Below, one piece after another: positions 52,192-63,300 of a DNA stretch of 64,000 nt (position 1 is the stretch's first letter; every line of letters starts with the position of its first letter). The notes beneath the pieces were generated by a model, which made no database searches, had not been told where the DNA came from, and saw nothing but the letters and a program-made list of their open reading frames with translations. The stretch is from UBA5536 sp964592595. GTDB lineage: Bacteria; Bacteroidota; Bacteroidia; Bacteroidales; F082. The position numbers were made by a program, and so were the translations under genes. Location: assembly GCA_964592595.1 (NCBI GenBank), contig CAZQFH010000005.1, positions 1 through 64,000 on the forward strand. Reading direction: 5' to 3'.

Positions 52192-54672
52192 ATTTTATTA
52201 TTCAGAGAGAACAGCAATTAATCTTCCAGTTCCTCTTTTTGGTCTTTCCAGTATTGATATACTTTCCGCCCGCCATAAGCAGCACCGAGTGTAAGCAACA
52301 AGGCAATGCCCGAACCAATGGGGGCATTTCCGCCTACAGGGCCACCACCGGATGAAGGGTCTCCCGGAGGAGGCGGTGGTCCTTGTGCCAATAGGCTTGT
52401 GCTTGCAATGGATAAAAGGGCTATTAAACTTAATTTAGCTATTATCTTTTTCATAGTGCTTGATTTTTAGCGGATGAATATTTTCTGTGTTTGAACTATT
52501 TTCTCATTTTGAATGCGAACCAGCATAATGCCTTCATAGTCAGGAAGCGTTATGATCATAGGCTTTTGGTAACTTTGATCAACTGATTGAAGCAATCTTC
52601 CGCTCAGGTCGTACAATGCAATTTGCACCTTGCCTTCGTAAGTTTCATTGAAAAGCACATAAAGCTGGTTTTCATTTGTCCAAACCCGGAAGTTATTGGC
52701 TGAATCCTGCAAATCCTGCATGCCTGTTACTCCCATAAAGTGAAGATTGAAGCGCAGCGGGTCGTTTTCAGCAGCATGGCTGAAATTGTATTGAGGTGTT
52801 TCGTGTAGGTTAACCATCTGACCGGTAAGCAGGTCTTCGAGGAAGATTTGAACTGTTGGTTCAAAAGTCTCGAGGTATTCAAAGCTCAAGGTGGCTTCAC
52901 CTGACACTTCCAATTCAAAGGCTAAAGGAACGACCACCGTTTCCTGACTGTTAGCCAGGGTATTGATAGAAAGTGCCTTGCCATCAGTTGAATGTGTAAA
53001 TAGTTGTGGCGCGCCACTGAAACCTTTCAGCTTACTGGCATCATCAAAGCCATTGTAAGTATCATCAGCCTGTTCGCGGAAGCGAATAAAGGTGGCATCG
53101 GAAGAGTTGTTGGCAGAGACGGCTATTTTAATTACATCCTGGTAGTTTTGTCTTTCTTTGTAAAAGGCTTGATTGCTATGCACCCTTACACTGTTATCAA
53201 AAGTCACCACTGGATCAGCACTTTTAGCTTCAACAAAAACGGACTGACCAACAGGGATATATTGCTGTCCTCCAGGGACATCGGGATCCAAATAGCTCAC
53301 ATAATTCCCGGTTTCTGAATTGAAATAATATACAGCATTTTCAATAGCTGTTTTATCAACCAAATCCCAGTCGATGGCTGACGGGTAGGGGTTAGGTATC
53401 AGTTTAAAATTACCAGCAGTAACGCTTTCAGCAGCAGTTGAAAAACTGCCATTATTCATGGTTCCGGTGAAAGTGAATTTATCACTTGCATCAGCAACAT
53501 AAGACAGGAATCCTTTTTGATTATCCAGGTTTTCGGTGAGGCTGGTAATTCCTGACCAGGAATTCTCTGGGGTTTGATTGGGAACAAAATGCCAGAGGTA
53601 AGTACCAGTGAAAACATCACCTGCTTGAATATCGGATGCCAGAGGAATGGATATTAAGTGGTATTTGTATTTTGCAGGATCGCTGCCAGGCACTTGTCCA
53701 CCGGTTACATAGCGTTCGATACTGGTTGAGCCGGTGCCGTCAAGCGTGCCATGAACGAGCAAGGATCCTGTTCCGGCAGCATCCGACTTGATAGTGAGTG
53801 ATCCGTTGAGGGTGAGGTTGTAGCAGTCGGCATCAGTTGACGAAGAAATAACTACTGTTTCTGCATTTCCAATAGTTGTATTTGCAGAAGAAGTTGGGAC
53901 TCCATTACTCCAATTAGTCGCTGTATTCCAGTCAGTGGTTGAGGCACCTGTCCACACAGTTTCGTAAAGCAAAAACTGATTGTTATTTAAAGCTCCTGGT
54001 GTAGCGGTTGCTGGTTCCTCCCAAACAAATTCATCATATGCAATACCTGCACCACTTAGTTGTAATGAATGACCAACAGTTGTAGAACCCGTTTCTGATA
54101 CACCAATATCCGTTGATTCAATACCATTTGCTGGGCCATCTGTAGCGGTGAAAGTACCTTCATAGCTTAAAAATTGAATCAATGATCCATCATAGGATAA
54201 TGCCAGACCATCCGGCGCTCCATTTTGCATTACAGTACTCCAAGAATAAAAAGTGTATGCACCTACAGAGCTTCCTGTTACCAGATTGTCAATCGTTTCA
54301 GAATCATATGAAGTTCCTCCACTGCCATTGTATAGATTCACCTGGAATTTTGACAGATCGTAATCTCCTGGATTTTTTATGACAATTTCAACCATTTCAT
54401 TAACATCTCCACCATCATTATCATAATGAATTTCATTGATCCAGGCGATGGGGGTAGCTGGAGCTTCATCAGTTGTTGCTGTGGCTTCTGGTACACTGCC
54501 GTCTGTTTTGTAATTGATGGTCGCATCAGTGCCGTTGTAAGGGAATATTTTAAAATAATACGATGTTTCAGCATTTAGCCCGGTAAACTGATGACTCTGA
54601 GCACCACTTGCCACATTTTTTACTAAGGCTCCATCAGCTTCCGCTGTGCCGTCAATTGGTGCAGTGATATCA
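52166..54672 (-). repeat. 2.5-kb repeat, copy 1 (C-terminal cassette)
   Basis: By direct reading this segment equals 57814-60320 at a constant offset of 5648 bp, without indels. The only difference noticed is 52183 (C) against 57831 (T). It covers the terminator hairpin, the 78-residue gene and about the last 735 codons of the protease gene. It ends abruptly inside a fibronectin-type-III-like module. Confidence 0.93.
52218..52454 (-). CDS. 78-residue exported Pro/Gly-rich protein with C-terminal sorting-like tail (copy 1)
   Basis: Signal peptide (LSLIALLSIASTSLLAQ), then GPPPPPGDPSSGGGPVGG, then NAPIGSG, a hydrophobic helix (IALLLTLGAAYGG) and a basic, then charged tail (RKVYQYWKDQKEE). A short motif followed by helix and basic tail resembles bacterial C-terminal sorting signals such as the PID-CTERM-like proteins of Bacteroidota. 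It is 12 bp downstream of the protease gene, ahead of the terminator, so they are co-transcribed. The protein at 57866-58102 is identical. Confidence 0.75.
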   Translation of the reverse strand: MKKIIAKLSLIALLSIASTSLLAQGPPPPPGDPSSGGGPVGGNAPIGSGIALLLTLGAAYGGRKVYQYWKDQKEELED

Positions 54673-57443
54673 GCATATCCAACACTGCTGCCCTTAATAA
54701 GATAAGCCTCAGTAGCGTCTGAATCTGTCCAGCTTAGGGTTATGGCTGTGGAGGAATTGGCAGTTGCAACAAAGTTTGCAGGATGGTTGGAAGGCTCCAC
54801 CACAGGGCTAGTTACGCTTCCGCTACAAACTATTGCTTTGTTGATGGCACCGGTTGAACTGGCTGTAATATTTTCATCGTTGTAACTTCCAGCAGCTAAG
54901 TCCGCTTTTAAACGCACGTAAATAGTTGTGCTGCCAACAGTGCCTCCAACTTGGCCAATTGTAATCGGATTGGTGGCTACAAAAGAGCCACCTGTGCCAG
55001 TTGATATTTCATAATTCGTTGGCGGGGTAATGGTAATATCGTTGGTAAGGTTACTGCCCTCAACCGCAAAGGATTGCTCTGCTGAGGGGCCATTGCCTTC
55101 GAGGTAGGTGAAATCTGTGAGGGAGGCAGGGTTTACTGTGATGGTTGGGCCACTTGCTGCACCAATCCATTCACCAGGATCAAAATCTTGTGGGGCATCT
55201 TGTGGATCATTTATAGTTCCTGCATCACCTGTGTCATTCCAAATATTCCATTCAGAAAATGTATAAGTAGAATTTCCACTTGATACAGTTGCTTTTCTTT
55301 CAGCCCTGCCATCTTCAAATTCATGGTTAGTTCCTGAACCATCTTCACCAGGTACACCAAACATATCAATAATATTGTCAGAAGGATCTCTTAACGCAAT
55401 TTGGTCATCACCATTGCTATCAGCTGGGCCTCCAGTTCCGATACTTTGATCTGCCGCAAATCCATATGTGGAGGTAAAAGTTGTTTGATTTGCACAGACG
55501 ATGTAAAAACCACCTGCTTGAATCGTACCTGTTAATTCTACTGCTGATTGCGGAATTGCATTTTCATTTGTCCATCTTTGTAGATCATAGCCTGTGCTTA
55601 AATCAACAGCAGAGGCACCAGCATTGTAAATTTCTACAAATCTCGCACCAGCTTCATTATTTGGATCAGCAAGTTCTGTTATAAATAATTGCCCCAATCC
55701 TGTTGCACTCAGCGAGCTGTTTCCGGTAACCACGAGCGAATATTGCTGGCTGCCGCTACTTAAAGTCCCTTTGTGGCTAACAGTGATGGTATACACGCCT
55801 CCGGCAGTGGGCGCTGCAATGCGCACCTGCTCCACATTGTCGCGGATGTTGTCGCCGGTGGTGGCTGCGTTGTTTGGGGTGGCCGGATTGAGTATCCAGG
55901 GTTGCGACACGGTGTTGCCGGCATCGGTGATGCGCAGATCCAGGTCGTTTACCAGCATGATATCCGCTGGGTTGAGATTGTCTGTAGGAGGTGTTCCGGC
56001 AGGATCAGTCCACACAATAGTGGCTACTAAGGGCTCTCCGCCAACAGCTTCCACCGTGTAGGTGATGCTTTCGCTTTGTACCAAGTTGGCTTCAACGATG
56101 TGGTCGCTGTTGGCTGCCTGACTGGTCATTACGGCTGCTGCCGCCTGTGTGTTCATCAATCCCCAGCCATATACATAGTCAGGACCAGCATTGCCCAGGT
56201 CAGTTGCTGTGTGCAGGATAAGCCCCTTCATGGTAGCAGAACGCAATGCCACGCCAGGGTGCAGGTTTTCCTGATGCTGGAGCAACAAACCCACCGAACC
56301 GGTAACCATTGGCCCCGACATGGAAGTGCCGCTCCAGCTTGCATAGCTATTATCGCTTGGGTTATTATCACCATCTTTGGCCAGTGAAGAATAAACACCT
56401 ACACCCTTTGCCACGATATCCGGCTTAACGCGTCCGTCGTCGGTTGGTCCCCAGCCACTGAAGGATGACATGGCTGATGCGTTGTTTACCGCTCCCACAA
56501 CCATGATGTTCTTTGAAGTGGCAGAGTGGGCAATGGATTGATAGCCTGTAGCCCCCCCATCCAGCTGACGGGCAGTGGTACTGGCTTCCCATGCCCAGTT
56601 ATTGTTTGGGTTTCGTACATAATGTGTTCCTGAAGTGATGCCTTCACCGCGGTCGTTACCAGCTGATTTCACGATGAGGTAATTGGGAGCATTGTAAGCA
56701 ATATTGTCCCAGCTCTGGGCCTCACTGCTATAAAATCCCCAGTAAAAATCTTCTGTTTCATTGATCGTGGGATTGCCCCACCAATGCCATCCACTGTTAC
56801 CCGACCAGCTGCCACTTGCCCATCCAGTGATCAATCCATAGGAGTGCTGACTCACTTTGAGACCAGCAGCAGCTGCTGTGGCCATTTCAGATTCGTCGCT
56901 GTTCCAGTCGTAGGCATCCAGACTGGCTGCATACGACATGCCTTTGGCGGCTGCATCCACACCTGAAGCCATGATGGTGCCTGCCACATGCGTGGGGTGG
57001 TCGTTGATGCCATCAAGGCTCACACCATCCTTATCAGTTACCCTTCCGGTAAGCTCAATATGTGTCGTCCGAACATCGCCACCATCCCATTCGCCCAGCG
57101 TCTGACCGGCGCCGGTGAGGCTTAGGCCAGCCACACCACTTGGATAAACCCTATCGGAATTGATTAATGCTGCACCATTGGCATTAAAGGTAGTATAATA
57201 CATCGGCATGCCATTTTCGTCCAGGCGCATCAAGGTAGTGATACGCCCGTTGTCATCCTTGGTGCGGATAGGCCACCCCATTTCGGTGGCAACTCTGATA
57301 GCTGCTTCTTTTTCTGTTTCTTCTTGTATTTTTAACTTTTCAGCAAGATTTAAAAGGTTATTCTTCTGCGCTGTATTTTGGGCAAAGGAAAAACTCAGAC
57401 ATCCTGAAAGTACTAATACAATCGTAAGGACTTTCTTTTTCAT
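52467..57443 (-). CDS. Giant T9SS-secreted subtilisin-like protease 1
   Basis: 1658 residues from ATG 57443 (57512 is too far upstream for the signal peptide). Signal peptide LTIVLVLSGCLSFSFAQ; S8 catalytic domain with Asp in LGEWDGGDVRTTHIEL, His in NDHPTHVAGTIMASG and Ser in SGTSMSGPMVTGSVGLL. A P-type beta domain, a lamin-tail-like domain (LFITELADPNNEAGARFVEI) and a fibronectin-III-like module follow. The identical C-terminal half then adds a second lamin-tail domain (AWINEIHYDNDGGD) and a type A T9SS sorting domain (VQIALYDLSGRLLQ to the C-terminal KIFIR). Secreted and anchored at the surface. Confidence 0.93.
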   Translation of the reverse strand: MKKKVLTIVLVLSGCLSFSFAQNTAQKNNLLNLAEKLKIQEETEKEAAIRVATEMGWPIRTKDDNGRITTLMRLDENGMPMYYTTFNANGAALINSDRVYPSGVAGLSLTGAGQTLGEWDGGDVRTTHIELTGRVTDKDGVSLDGINDHPTHVAGTIMASGVDAAAKGMSYAASLDAYDWNSDESEMATAAAAGLKVSQHSYGLITGWASGSWSGNSGWHWWGNPTINETEDFYWGFYSSEAQSWDNIAYNAPNYLIVKSAGNDRGEGITSGTHYVRNPNNNWAWEASTTARQLDGGATGYQSIAHSATSKNIMVVGAVNNASAMSSFSGWGPTDDGRVKPDIVAKGVGVYSSLAKDGDNNPSDNSYASWSGTSMSGPMVTGSVGLLLQHQENLHPGVALRSATMKGLILHTATDLGNAGPDYVYGWGLMNTQAAAAVMTSQAANSDHIVEANLVQSESITYTVEAVGGEPLVATIVWTDPAGTPPTDNLNPADIMLVNDLDLRITDAGNTVSQPWILNPATPNNAATTGDNIRDNVEQVRIAAPTAGGVYTITVSHKGTLSSGSQQYSLVVTGNSSLSATGLGQLFITELADPNNEAGARFVEIYNAGASAVDLSTGYDLQRWTNENAIPQSAVELTGTIQAGGFYIVCANQTTFTSTYGFAADQSIGTGGPADSNGDDQIALRDPSDNIIDMFGVPGEDGSGTNHEFEDGRAERKATVSSGNSTYTFSEWNIWNDTGDAGTINDPQDAPQDFDPGEWIGAASGPTITVNPASLTDFTYLEGNGPSAEQSFAVEGSNLTNDITITPPTNYEISTGTGGSFVATNPITIGQVGGTVGSTTIYVRLKADLAAGSYNDENITASSTGAINKAIVCSGSVTSPVVEPSNHPANFVATANSSTAITLSWTDSDATEAYLIKGSSVGYADITAPIDGTAEADGALVKNVASGAQSHQFTGLNAETSYYFKIFPYNGTDATINYKTDGSVPEATATTDEAPATPIAWINEIHYDNDGGDVNEMVEIVIKNPGDYDLSKFQVNLYNGSGGTSYDSETIDNLVTGSSVGAYTFYSWSTVMQNGAPDGLALSYDGSLIQFLSYEGTFTATDGPANGIESTDIGVSETGSTTVGHSLQLSGAGIAYDEFVWEEPATATPGALNNNQFLLYETVWTGASTTDWNTATNWSNGVPTSSANTTIGNAETVVISSSTDADCYNLTLNGSLTIKSDAAGTGSLLVHGTLDGTGSTSIERYVTGGQVPGSDPAKYKYHLISIPLASDIQAGDVFTGTYLWHFVPNQTPENSWSGITSLTENLDNQKGFLSYVADASDKFTFTGTMNNGSFSTAAESVTAGNFKLIPNPYPSAIDWDLVDKTAIENAVYYFNSETGNYVSYLDPDVPGGQQYIPVGQSVFVEAKSADPVVTFDNSVRVHSNQAFYKERQNYQDVIKIAVSANNSSDATFIRFREQADDTYNGFDDASKLKGFSGAPQLFTHSTDGKALSINTLANSQETVVVPLAFELEVSGEATLSFEYLETFEPTVQIFLEDLLTGQMVNLHETPQYNFSHAAENDPLRFNLHFMGVTGMQDLQDSANNFRVWTNENQLYVLFNETYEGKVQIALYDLSGRLLQSVDQSYQKPMIITLPDYEGIMLVRIQNEKIVQTQKIFIR

Positions 57444-57806
57444 AAGCTTTAAAATTGGTAAAAAATTGGTTAAATAGGGCGATAAAGATATAAAAATACG
57501 CTTAAGAAGCATTTTATCATTATATTAAATCAATTTAATTTAATCCTTGAATTTGAAAATGCGAAACAGTTTTAAGAAATCCAACTGTTGAATGATGCTT
57601 TGATTGAGGGAAGTTGTAAGTGTTACGGAGCTGCGAGCTTTGGGTATTATGATTATTAATCTGGTTGATCTTGTTCCTTTGTCTAAGTTATCAATACTTT
57701 GTTCTTTATTAACAATCACTGTTGTCCGGCATAATTCAAATAATAATGCTCAATCGTTTTAATATTAACGTCCCTACGTTTAAAACTAACGGCCAATGCC
57801 AAATGC
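57444..57806. other. Intergenic region between the two protease units
   Basis: Holds the promoter region of protease 1 (minus strand, TATCTTTA-like -7 near 57489) and, near 57756-57788, an imperfect dyad GTTTTAATATTAACGT / ACGTTTAAAAC. No coding frame is convincing. Confidence 0.4.
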
Positions 57807-57839
57807 AAAAAATCTCCCGCCAGCCAATGCTAACGGGAG
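57807..57839 (-). terminator. Terminator of the second protease/small-protein unit
   Basis: Same CTCCCG/CGGGAG hairpin as at 52158-52191, here followed on the minus strand by ATTTTTT. Confidence 0.75.
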
Positions 57840-60320
57840 ATTTTATTATTCAGAGAGAACAGCAATTAATCTTCCAGTTCCTCTTTTTGGTCTTTCCAGT
57901 ATTGATATACTTTCCGCCCGCCATAAGCAGCACCGAGTGTAAGCAACAAGGCAATGCCCGAACCAATGGGGGCATTTCCGCCTACAGGGCCACCACCGGA
58001 TGAAGGGTCTCCCGGAGGAGGCGGTGGTCCTTGTGCCAATAGGCTTGTGCTTGCAATGGATAAAAGGGCTATTAAACTTAATTTAGCTATTATCTTTTTC
58101 ATAGTGCTTGATTTTTAGCGGATGAATATTTTCTGTGTTTGAACTATTTTCTCATTTTGAATGCGAACCAGCATAATGCCTTCATAGTCAGGAAGCGTTA
58201 TGATCATAGGCTTTTGGTAACTTTGATCAACTGATTGAAGCAATCTTCCGCTCAGGTCGTACAATGCAATTTGCACCTTGCCTTCGTAAGTTTCATTGAA
58301 AAGCACATAAAGCTGGTTTTCATTTGTCCAAACCCGGAAGTTATTGGCTGAATCCTGCAAATCCTGCATGCCTGTTACTCCCATAAAGTGAAGATTGAAG
58401 CGCAGCGGGTCGTTTTCAGCAGCATGGCTGAAATTGTATTGAGGTGTTTCGTGTAGGTTAACCATCTGACCGGTAAGCAGGTCTTCGAGGAAGATTTGAA
58501 CTGTTGGTTCAAAAGTCTCGAGGTATTCAAAGCTCAAGGTGGCTTCACCTGACACTTCCAATTCAAAGGCTAAAGGAACGACCACCGTTTCCTGACTGTT
58601 AGCCAGGGTATTGATAGAAAGTGCCTTGCCATCAGTTGAATGTGTAAATAGTTGTGGCGCGCCACTGAAACCTTTCAGCTTACTGGCATCATCAAAGCCA
58701 TTGTAAGTATCATCAGCCTGTTCGCGGAAGCGAATAAAGGTGGCATCGGAAGAGTTGTTGGCAGAGACGGCTATTTTAATTACATCCTGGTAGTTTTGTC
58801 TTTCTTTGTAAAAGGCTTGATTGCTATGCACCCTTACACTGTTATCAAAAGTCACCACTGGATCAGCACTTTTAGCTTCAACAAAAACGGACTGACCAAC
58901 AGGGATATATTGCTGTCCTCCAGGGACATCGGGATCCAAATAGCTCACATAATTCCCGGTTTCTGAATTGAAATAATATACAGCATTTTCAATAGCTGTT
59001 TTATCAACCAAATCCCAGTCGATGGCTGACGGGTAGGGGTTAGGTATCAGTTTAAAATTACCAGCAGTAACGCTTTCAGCAGCAGTTGAAAAACTGCCAT
59101 TATTCATGGTTCCGGTGAAAGTGAATTTATCACTTGCATCAGCAACATAAGACAGGAATCCTTTTTGATTATCCAGGTTTTCGGTGAGGCTGGTAATTCC
59201 TGACCAGGAATTCTCTGGGGTTTGATTGGGAACAAAATGCCAGAGGTAAGTACCAGTGAAAACATCACCTGCTTGAATATCGGATGCCAGAGGAATGGAT
59301 ATTAAGTGGTATTTGTATTTTGCAGGATCGCTGCCAGGCACTTGTCCACCGGTTACATAGCGTTCGATACTGGTTGAGCCGGTGCCGTCAAGCGTGCCAT
59401 GAACGAGCAAGGATCCTGTTCCGGCAGCATCCGACTTGATAGTGAGTGATCCGTTGAGGGTGAGGTTGTAGCAGTCGGCATCAGTTGACGAAGAAATAAC
59501 TACTGTTTCTGCATTTCCAATAGTTGTATTTGCAGAAGAAGTTGGGACTCCATTACTCCAATTAGTCGCTGTATTCCAGTCAGTGGTTGAGGCACCTGTC
59601 CACACAGTTTCGTAAAGCAAAAACTGATTGTTATTTAAAGCTCCTGGTGTAGCGGTTGCTGGTTCCTCCCAAACAAATTCATCATATGCAATACCTGCAC
59701 CACTTAGTTGTAATGAATGACCAACAGTTGTAGAACCCGTTTCTGATACACCAATATCCGTTGATTCAATACCATTTGCTGGGCCATCTGTAGCGGTGAA
59801 AGTACCTTCATAGCTTAAAAATTGAATCAATGATCCATCATAGGATAATGCCAGACCATCCGGCGCTCCATTTTGCATTACAGTACTCCAAGAATAAAAA
59901 GTGTATGCACCTACAGAGCTTCCTGTTACCAGATTGTCAATCGTTTCAGAATCATATGAAGTTCCTCCACTGCCATTGTATAGATTCACCTGGAATTTTG
60001 ACAGATCGTAATCTCCTGGATTTTTTATGACAATTTCAACCATTTCATTAACATCTCCACCATCATTATCATAATGAATTTCATTGATCCAGGCGATGGG
60101 GGTAGCTGGAGCTTCATCAGTTGTTGCTGTGGCTTCTGGTACACTGCCGTCTGTTTTGTAATTGATGGTCGCATCAGTGCCGTTGTAAGGGAATATTTTA
60201 AAATAATACGATGTTTCAGCATTTAGCCCGGTAAACTGATGACTCTGAGCACCACTTGCCACATTTTTTACTAAGGCTCCATCAGCTTCCGCTGTGCCGT
60301 CAATTGGTGCAGTGATATCA
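57814..60320 (-). repeat. 2.5-kb repeat, copy 2 (C-terminal cassette)
   Basis: Second copy of the 52166-54672 segment at an offset of 5648 bp. The identity stops after GCAGTGATATCA at 60320; beyond it the fibronectin-like module continues as a related but diverged sequence (both read GS-x-VGY and SDSDA-like text), showing the modules are homologous past the breakpoint. Confidence 0.93.
57866..58102 (-). CDS. 78-residue exported Pro/Gly-rich protein (copy 2)
   Basis: Identical protein to the one at 52218-52454, again 12 bp behind its protease gene and ahead of its own terminator. Retention of the pair at both sites suggests protein and protease serve one purpose, or merely that they moved together in the same recombination. 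Confidence 0.75.
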   Translation of the reverse strand: MKKIIAKLSLIALLSIASTSLLAQGPPPPPGDPSSGGGPVGGNAPIGSGIALLLTLGAAYGGRKVYQYWKDQKEELED

Positions 60321-63300
60321 CCATAACCAACAGGACTACCTTTTATAAGGTAATATGCAGCGTCAGAATCCGACCATGTAAGGCTTATTTGGGTTTCAGA
60401 ATCTGCAGTTGCTGCAATGTTAGTTACATGATTTGCTGGCTCACTTGTGAGAGGTTGCGTTTCAGTAATCTTGTCTTGAGCCAGATAAAAATCATTTCCA
60501 TCCCAGGTAAAGGAAGCATCATCACCGGCGTCGATCCAGATTTCACCTGTTGTGGTTGTGAAGGTAGGATTTGCGCTGAAGTCTCCGAAGGCTTTCTGAT
60601 ATTTGATTGCTCCACCTTGTGAAAAGCGCGACTGATAAGTGATAACAGCTGATGCGTCCCCTACATTTACTATGGTTTTCCACCATTCCAAAGTGTTGTC
60701 ATAAGTCATGGTAGCTGCTACTGACCAACCGTTGAATGGTCCCCATATTTGGGGATTAAATGGATTGTTGTCCATCGAACTGGGCCCACGGAAATAAAAC
60801 GTGATCAAACTTGTAAAATCAGAAAGGCTGCGCGGCACAAGTTGGATACTTGATTGGTATTGCAATACCACCCCGATGATATCCTGAGGATCTTCCGAAA
60901 TAGGTGTCCCAATATAATTTAAATCTGAATAAGCAGTGCGTAAAACTCCAGACCCGGAAGGGTCGGATATGCTATAATTATGACCAGAAACATAATTTCC
61001 TGTTTCGCTATTACTCACATCAATAATCTTAACGAGTTTCGCTTGATAGGTATTATCAAGATTGGCTAAGGTCACTTCAACGGGTGTCACGGTGTTTCCT
61101 GTACTTGTGGCAGATCCGGGATCGGTTACTGGAATAAACTGTAACATATTTTGGTAGGTTGACAAAGTACCAGTAATCCCTGTAATTCCATCATAAATAT
61201 CATAGCTGGTAGTAATAATACCTGAATTATCATCAATCAGTATTGCTCCTGTAGCATCTTGTATGTATTTGGCATTGCGATTGGATGTTTGAAAGGTCAG
61301 AATGGCTTCTCCTGTAAGCTTATATTTTGTTCCATCCTGAGCCATTGTACGCAAGGTTGCGATATCTGCTACCTCAATAGTGAAATAATAAGATGCTGAT
61401 CCAATTCCACTTTCATTTGTTCCATTAATGGCAATGGCATAGATTGTAACAGGGTCAATCATATTCTGCAGCGGTATGCCATTGGTGTTATTGTATAGTG
61501 TGCTGCCGGCTGAGGGAGTCGTGCCATCCAGGGTATAGTAAATATTGGTACCCGATGGGTAATCATTGAAGTTTGAAATAAAAACCGCTTGATCAGTGAT
61601 GTAACCCTCTGCAAGACTATATGTAGGCGTAGGTAAACTGCTAATGCTCACATCATCAATCAACCACCAATAGCCACCACCACCGGCATAATTAAAGCGG
61701 AATTGAATATTTGCGCTATTAGCAAGGGAGCTAATATCAACACTTTGCGTTCCTTCGACAATAAGATGGGCTGTATTTGGGAAATCATAAGACCACATTT
61801 CCTGAACATTGGAAGCAAAGCCATCATTACTTGCTTCAAGTTTAAGGCTCATATTTGGGAACGGAGGATTAAAACCCTGGCCGAGCTGTTTTGCTTTGTG
61901 GTCAAAAGTAAAATATAAGTCAGTAGTACCTGTTAAATCAAAGACCGGTGAATACAAAGCGGCTGCATTTGGACTGGGGCCAATATATCCTTCATTAAGG
62001 TTATTCAGTATTACATAACCATTATCAGCTGAAGCGGAAGAAATCTGTCCGCCGAATTGTCCGCCCTGATTGGTCCAGACAAAGTTTTTATTACCGGTTG
62101 TAGCTACACTGTACCAGCCTTGCATAGTACCATCAAAATCAAAATAACGGTCAGGCGTAAGTGCAGTGGGCGAGAAATAATTATTTGTAGCCAGTAAGGC
62201 TGCATGCGCATTAAGTCGTCCGGTTCCTAATTTCCCGGTGAAAGCAGGATTTTCTGCATAGTGATCATCGGCTGTCTCTTTTAGAATCTGGAATACGTCA
62301 TCATTTTTTAAGGTTACACCATTACGATGGGCATAGGATGCTATTAAAGCTGCCACACCTGAAACATGCGGGCAGGCCATTGATGTGCCTTGTAAATATA
62401 AATATTGATTATCAGTATAGGTACTGGCCACACCGGCTGCACCTACCGTATTTGTTTCGCCTCCTGGCGCAGAAATATCAATATAGTCGCCGTAATTGCT
62501 GTAATAGCTTCTTTCATCCTTATTGTTCGTTGCTGCCACAACGAGAACCCCTGAATAGTAGCCAGGGTAATAAGTGTCATCAGCATTATTGTTACCTGCA
62601 GCAAATATCGTAATACCTCCATCCAGCACATTTCCACCTCCATTGATGTTGAAATAATCAATAGCATCAAGCACGAGGGTGTTGTATGTTCCCGGTGGAC
62701 TTGTGCCCCAACTGTTTTGCGAAATGGCCGCATTATTATCAGCGGCATAAATCATGGCTTCTGCAAAACCTCCGTTTGAATCGTCTGTAAAAACCTGACA
62801 GCTCATCAGGCGCACCCCATCATCACTGCCACTGCCTCCGGCCACACCAGCCACGCCAGTTGTATTATTGGTTTCAGCAGCTACTGTGCCGGCCACATGA
62901 GTGCCATGTGAATGGGGAATTATCGTACTGTTGTCATCAACAAAATTGTATCCGACACCACTCCACATATTTCCGGCCAAATCCTCATGATCGGTTTGAA
63001 TACCGCCGTCAACAATGGCCACGATCACATCGCTATGGCCCTTTTCAATATCCCAGGCATCAAAAAGGCTGATGTCCTTTCCTGTAGTACCGCCATTAGC
63101 TCCGGTATTGTTATAATGCCATTGTGCACCCAATAATGGATCATTTGGTGTATAACGTTCAGAGCCTGATTTGTTAAGTTTAATTTGAGGAAGACTTTCA
63201 TTTTCGTTTGAACCATCAGGCATATCATAAAGCACTTTTTTGTAAATGGGTTCAGCCAGTTCGATAGCCGGGTTGGATTGATAAGCCTCTACCACTTCCA

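Noticed and set aside
54182..63228. Many plus-strand open frames inside the two protease genes
   Set aside because: They lie opposite long S8 protease genes with clear domains and lack similarity, start signals and sensible composition; they are antisense shadows.
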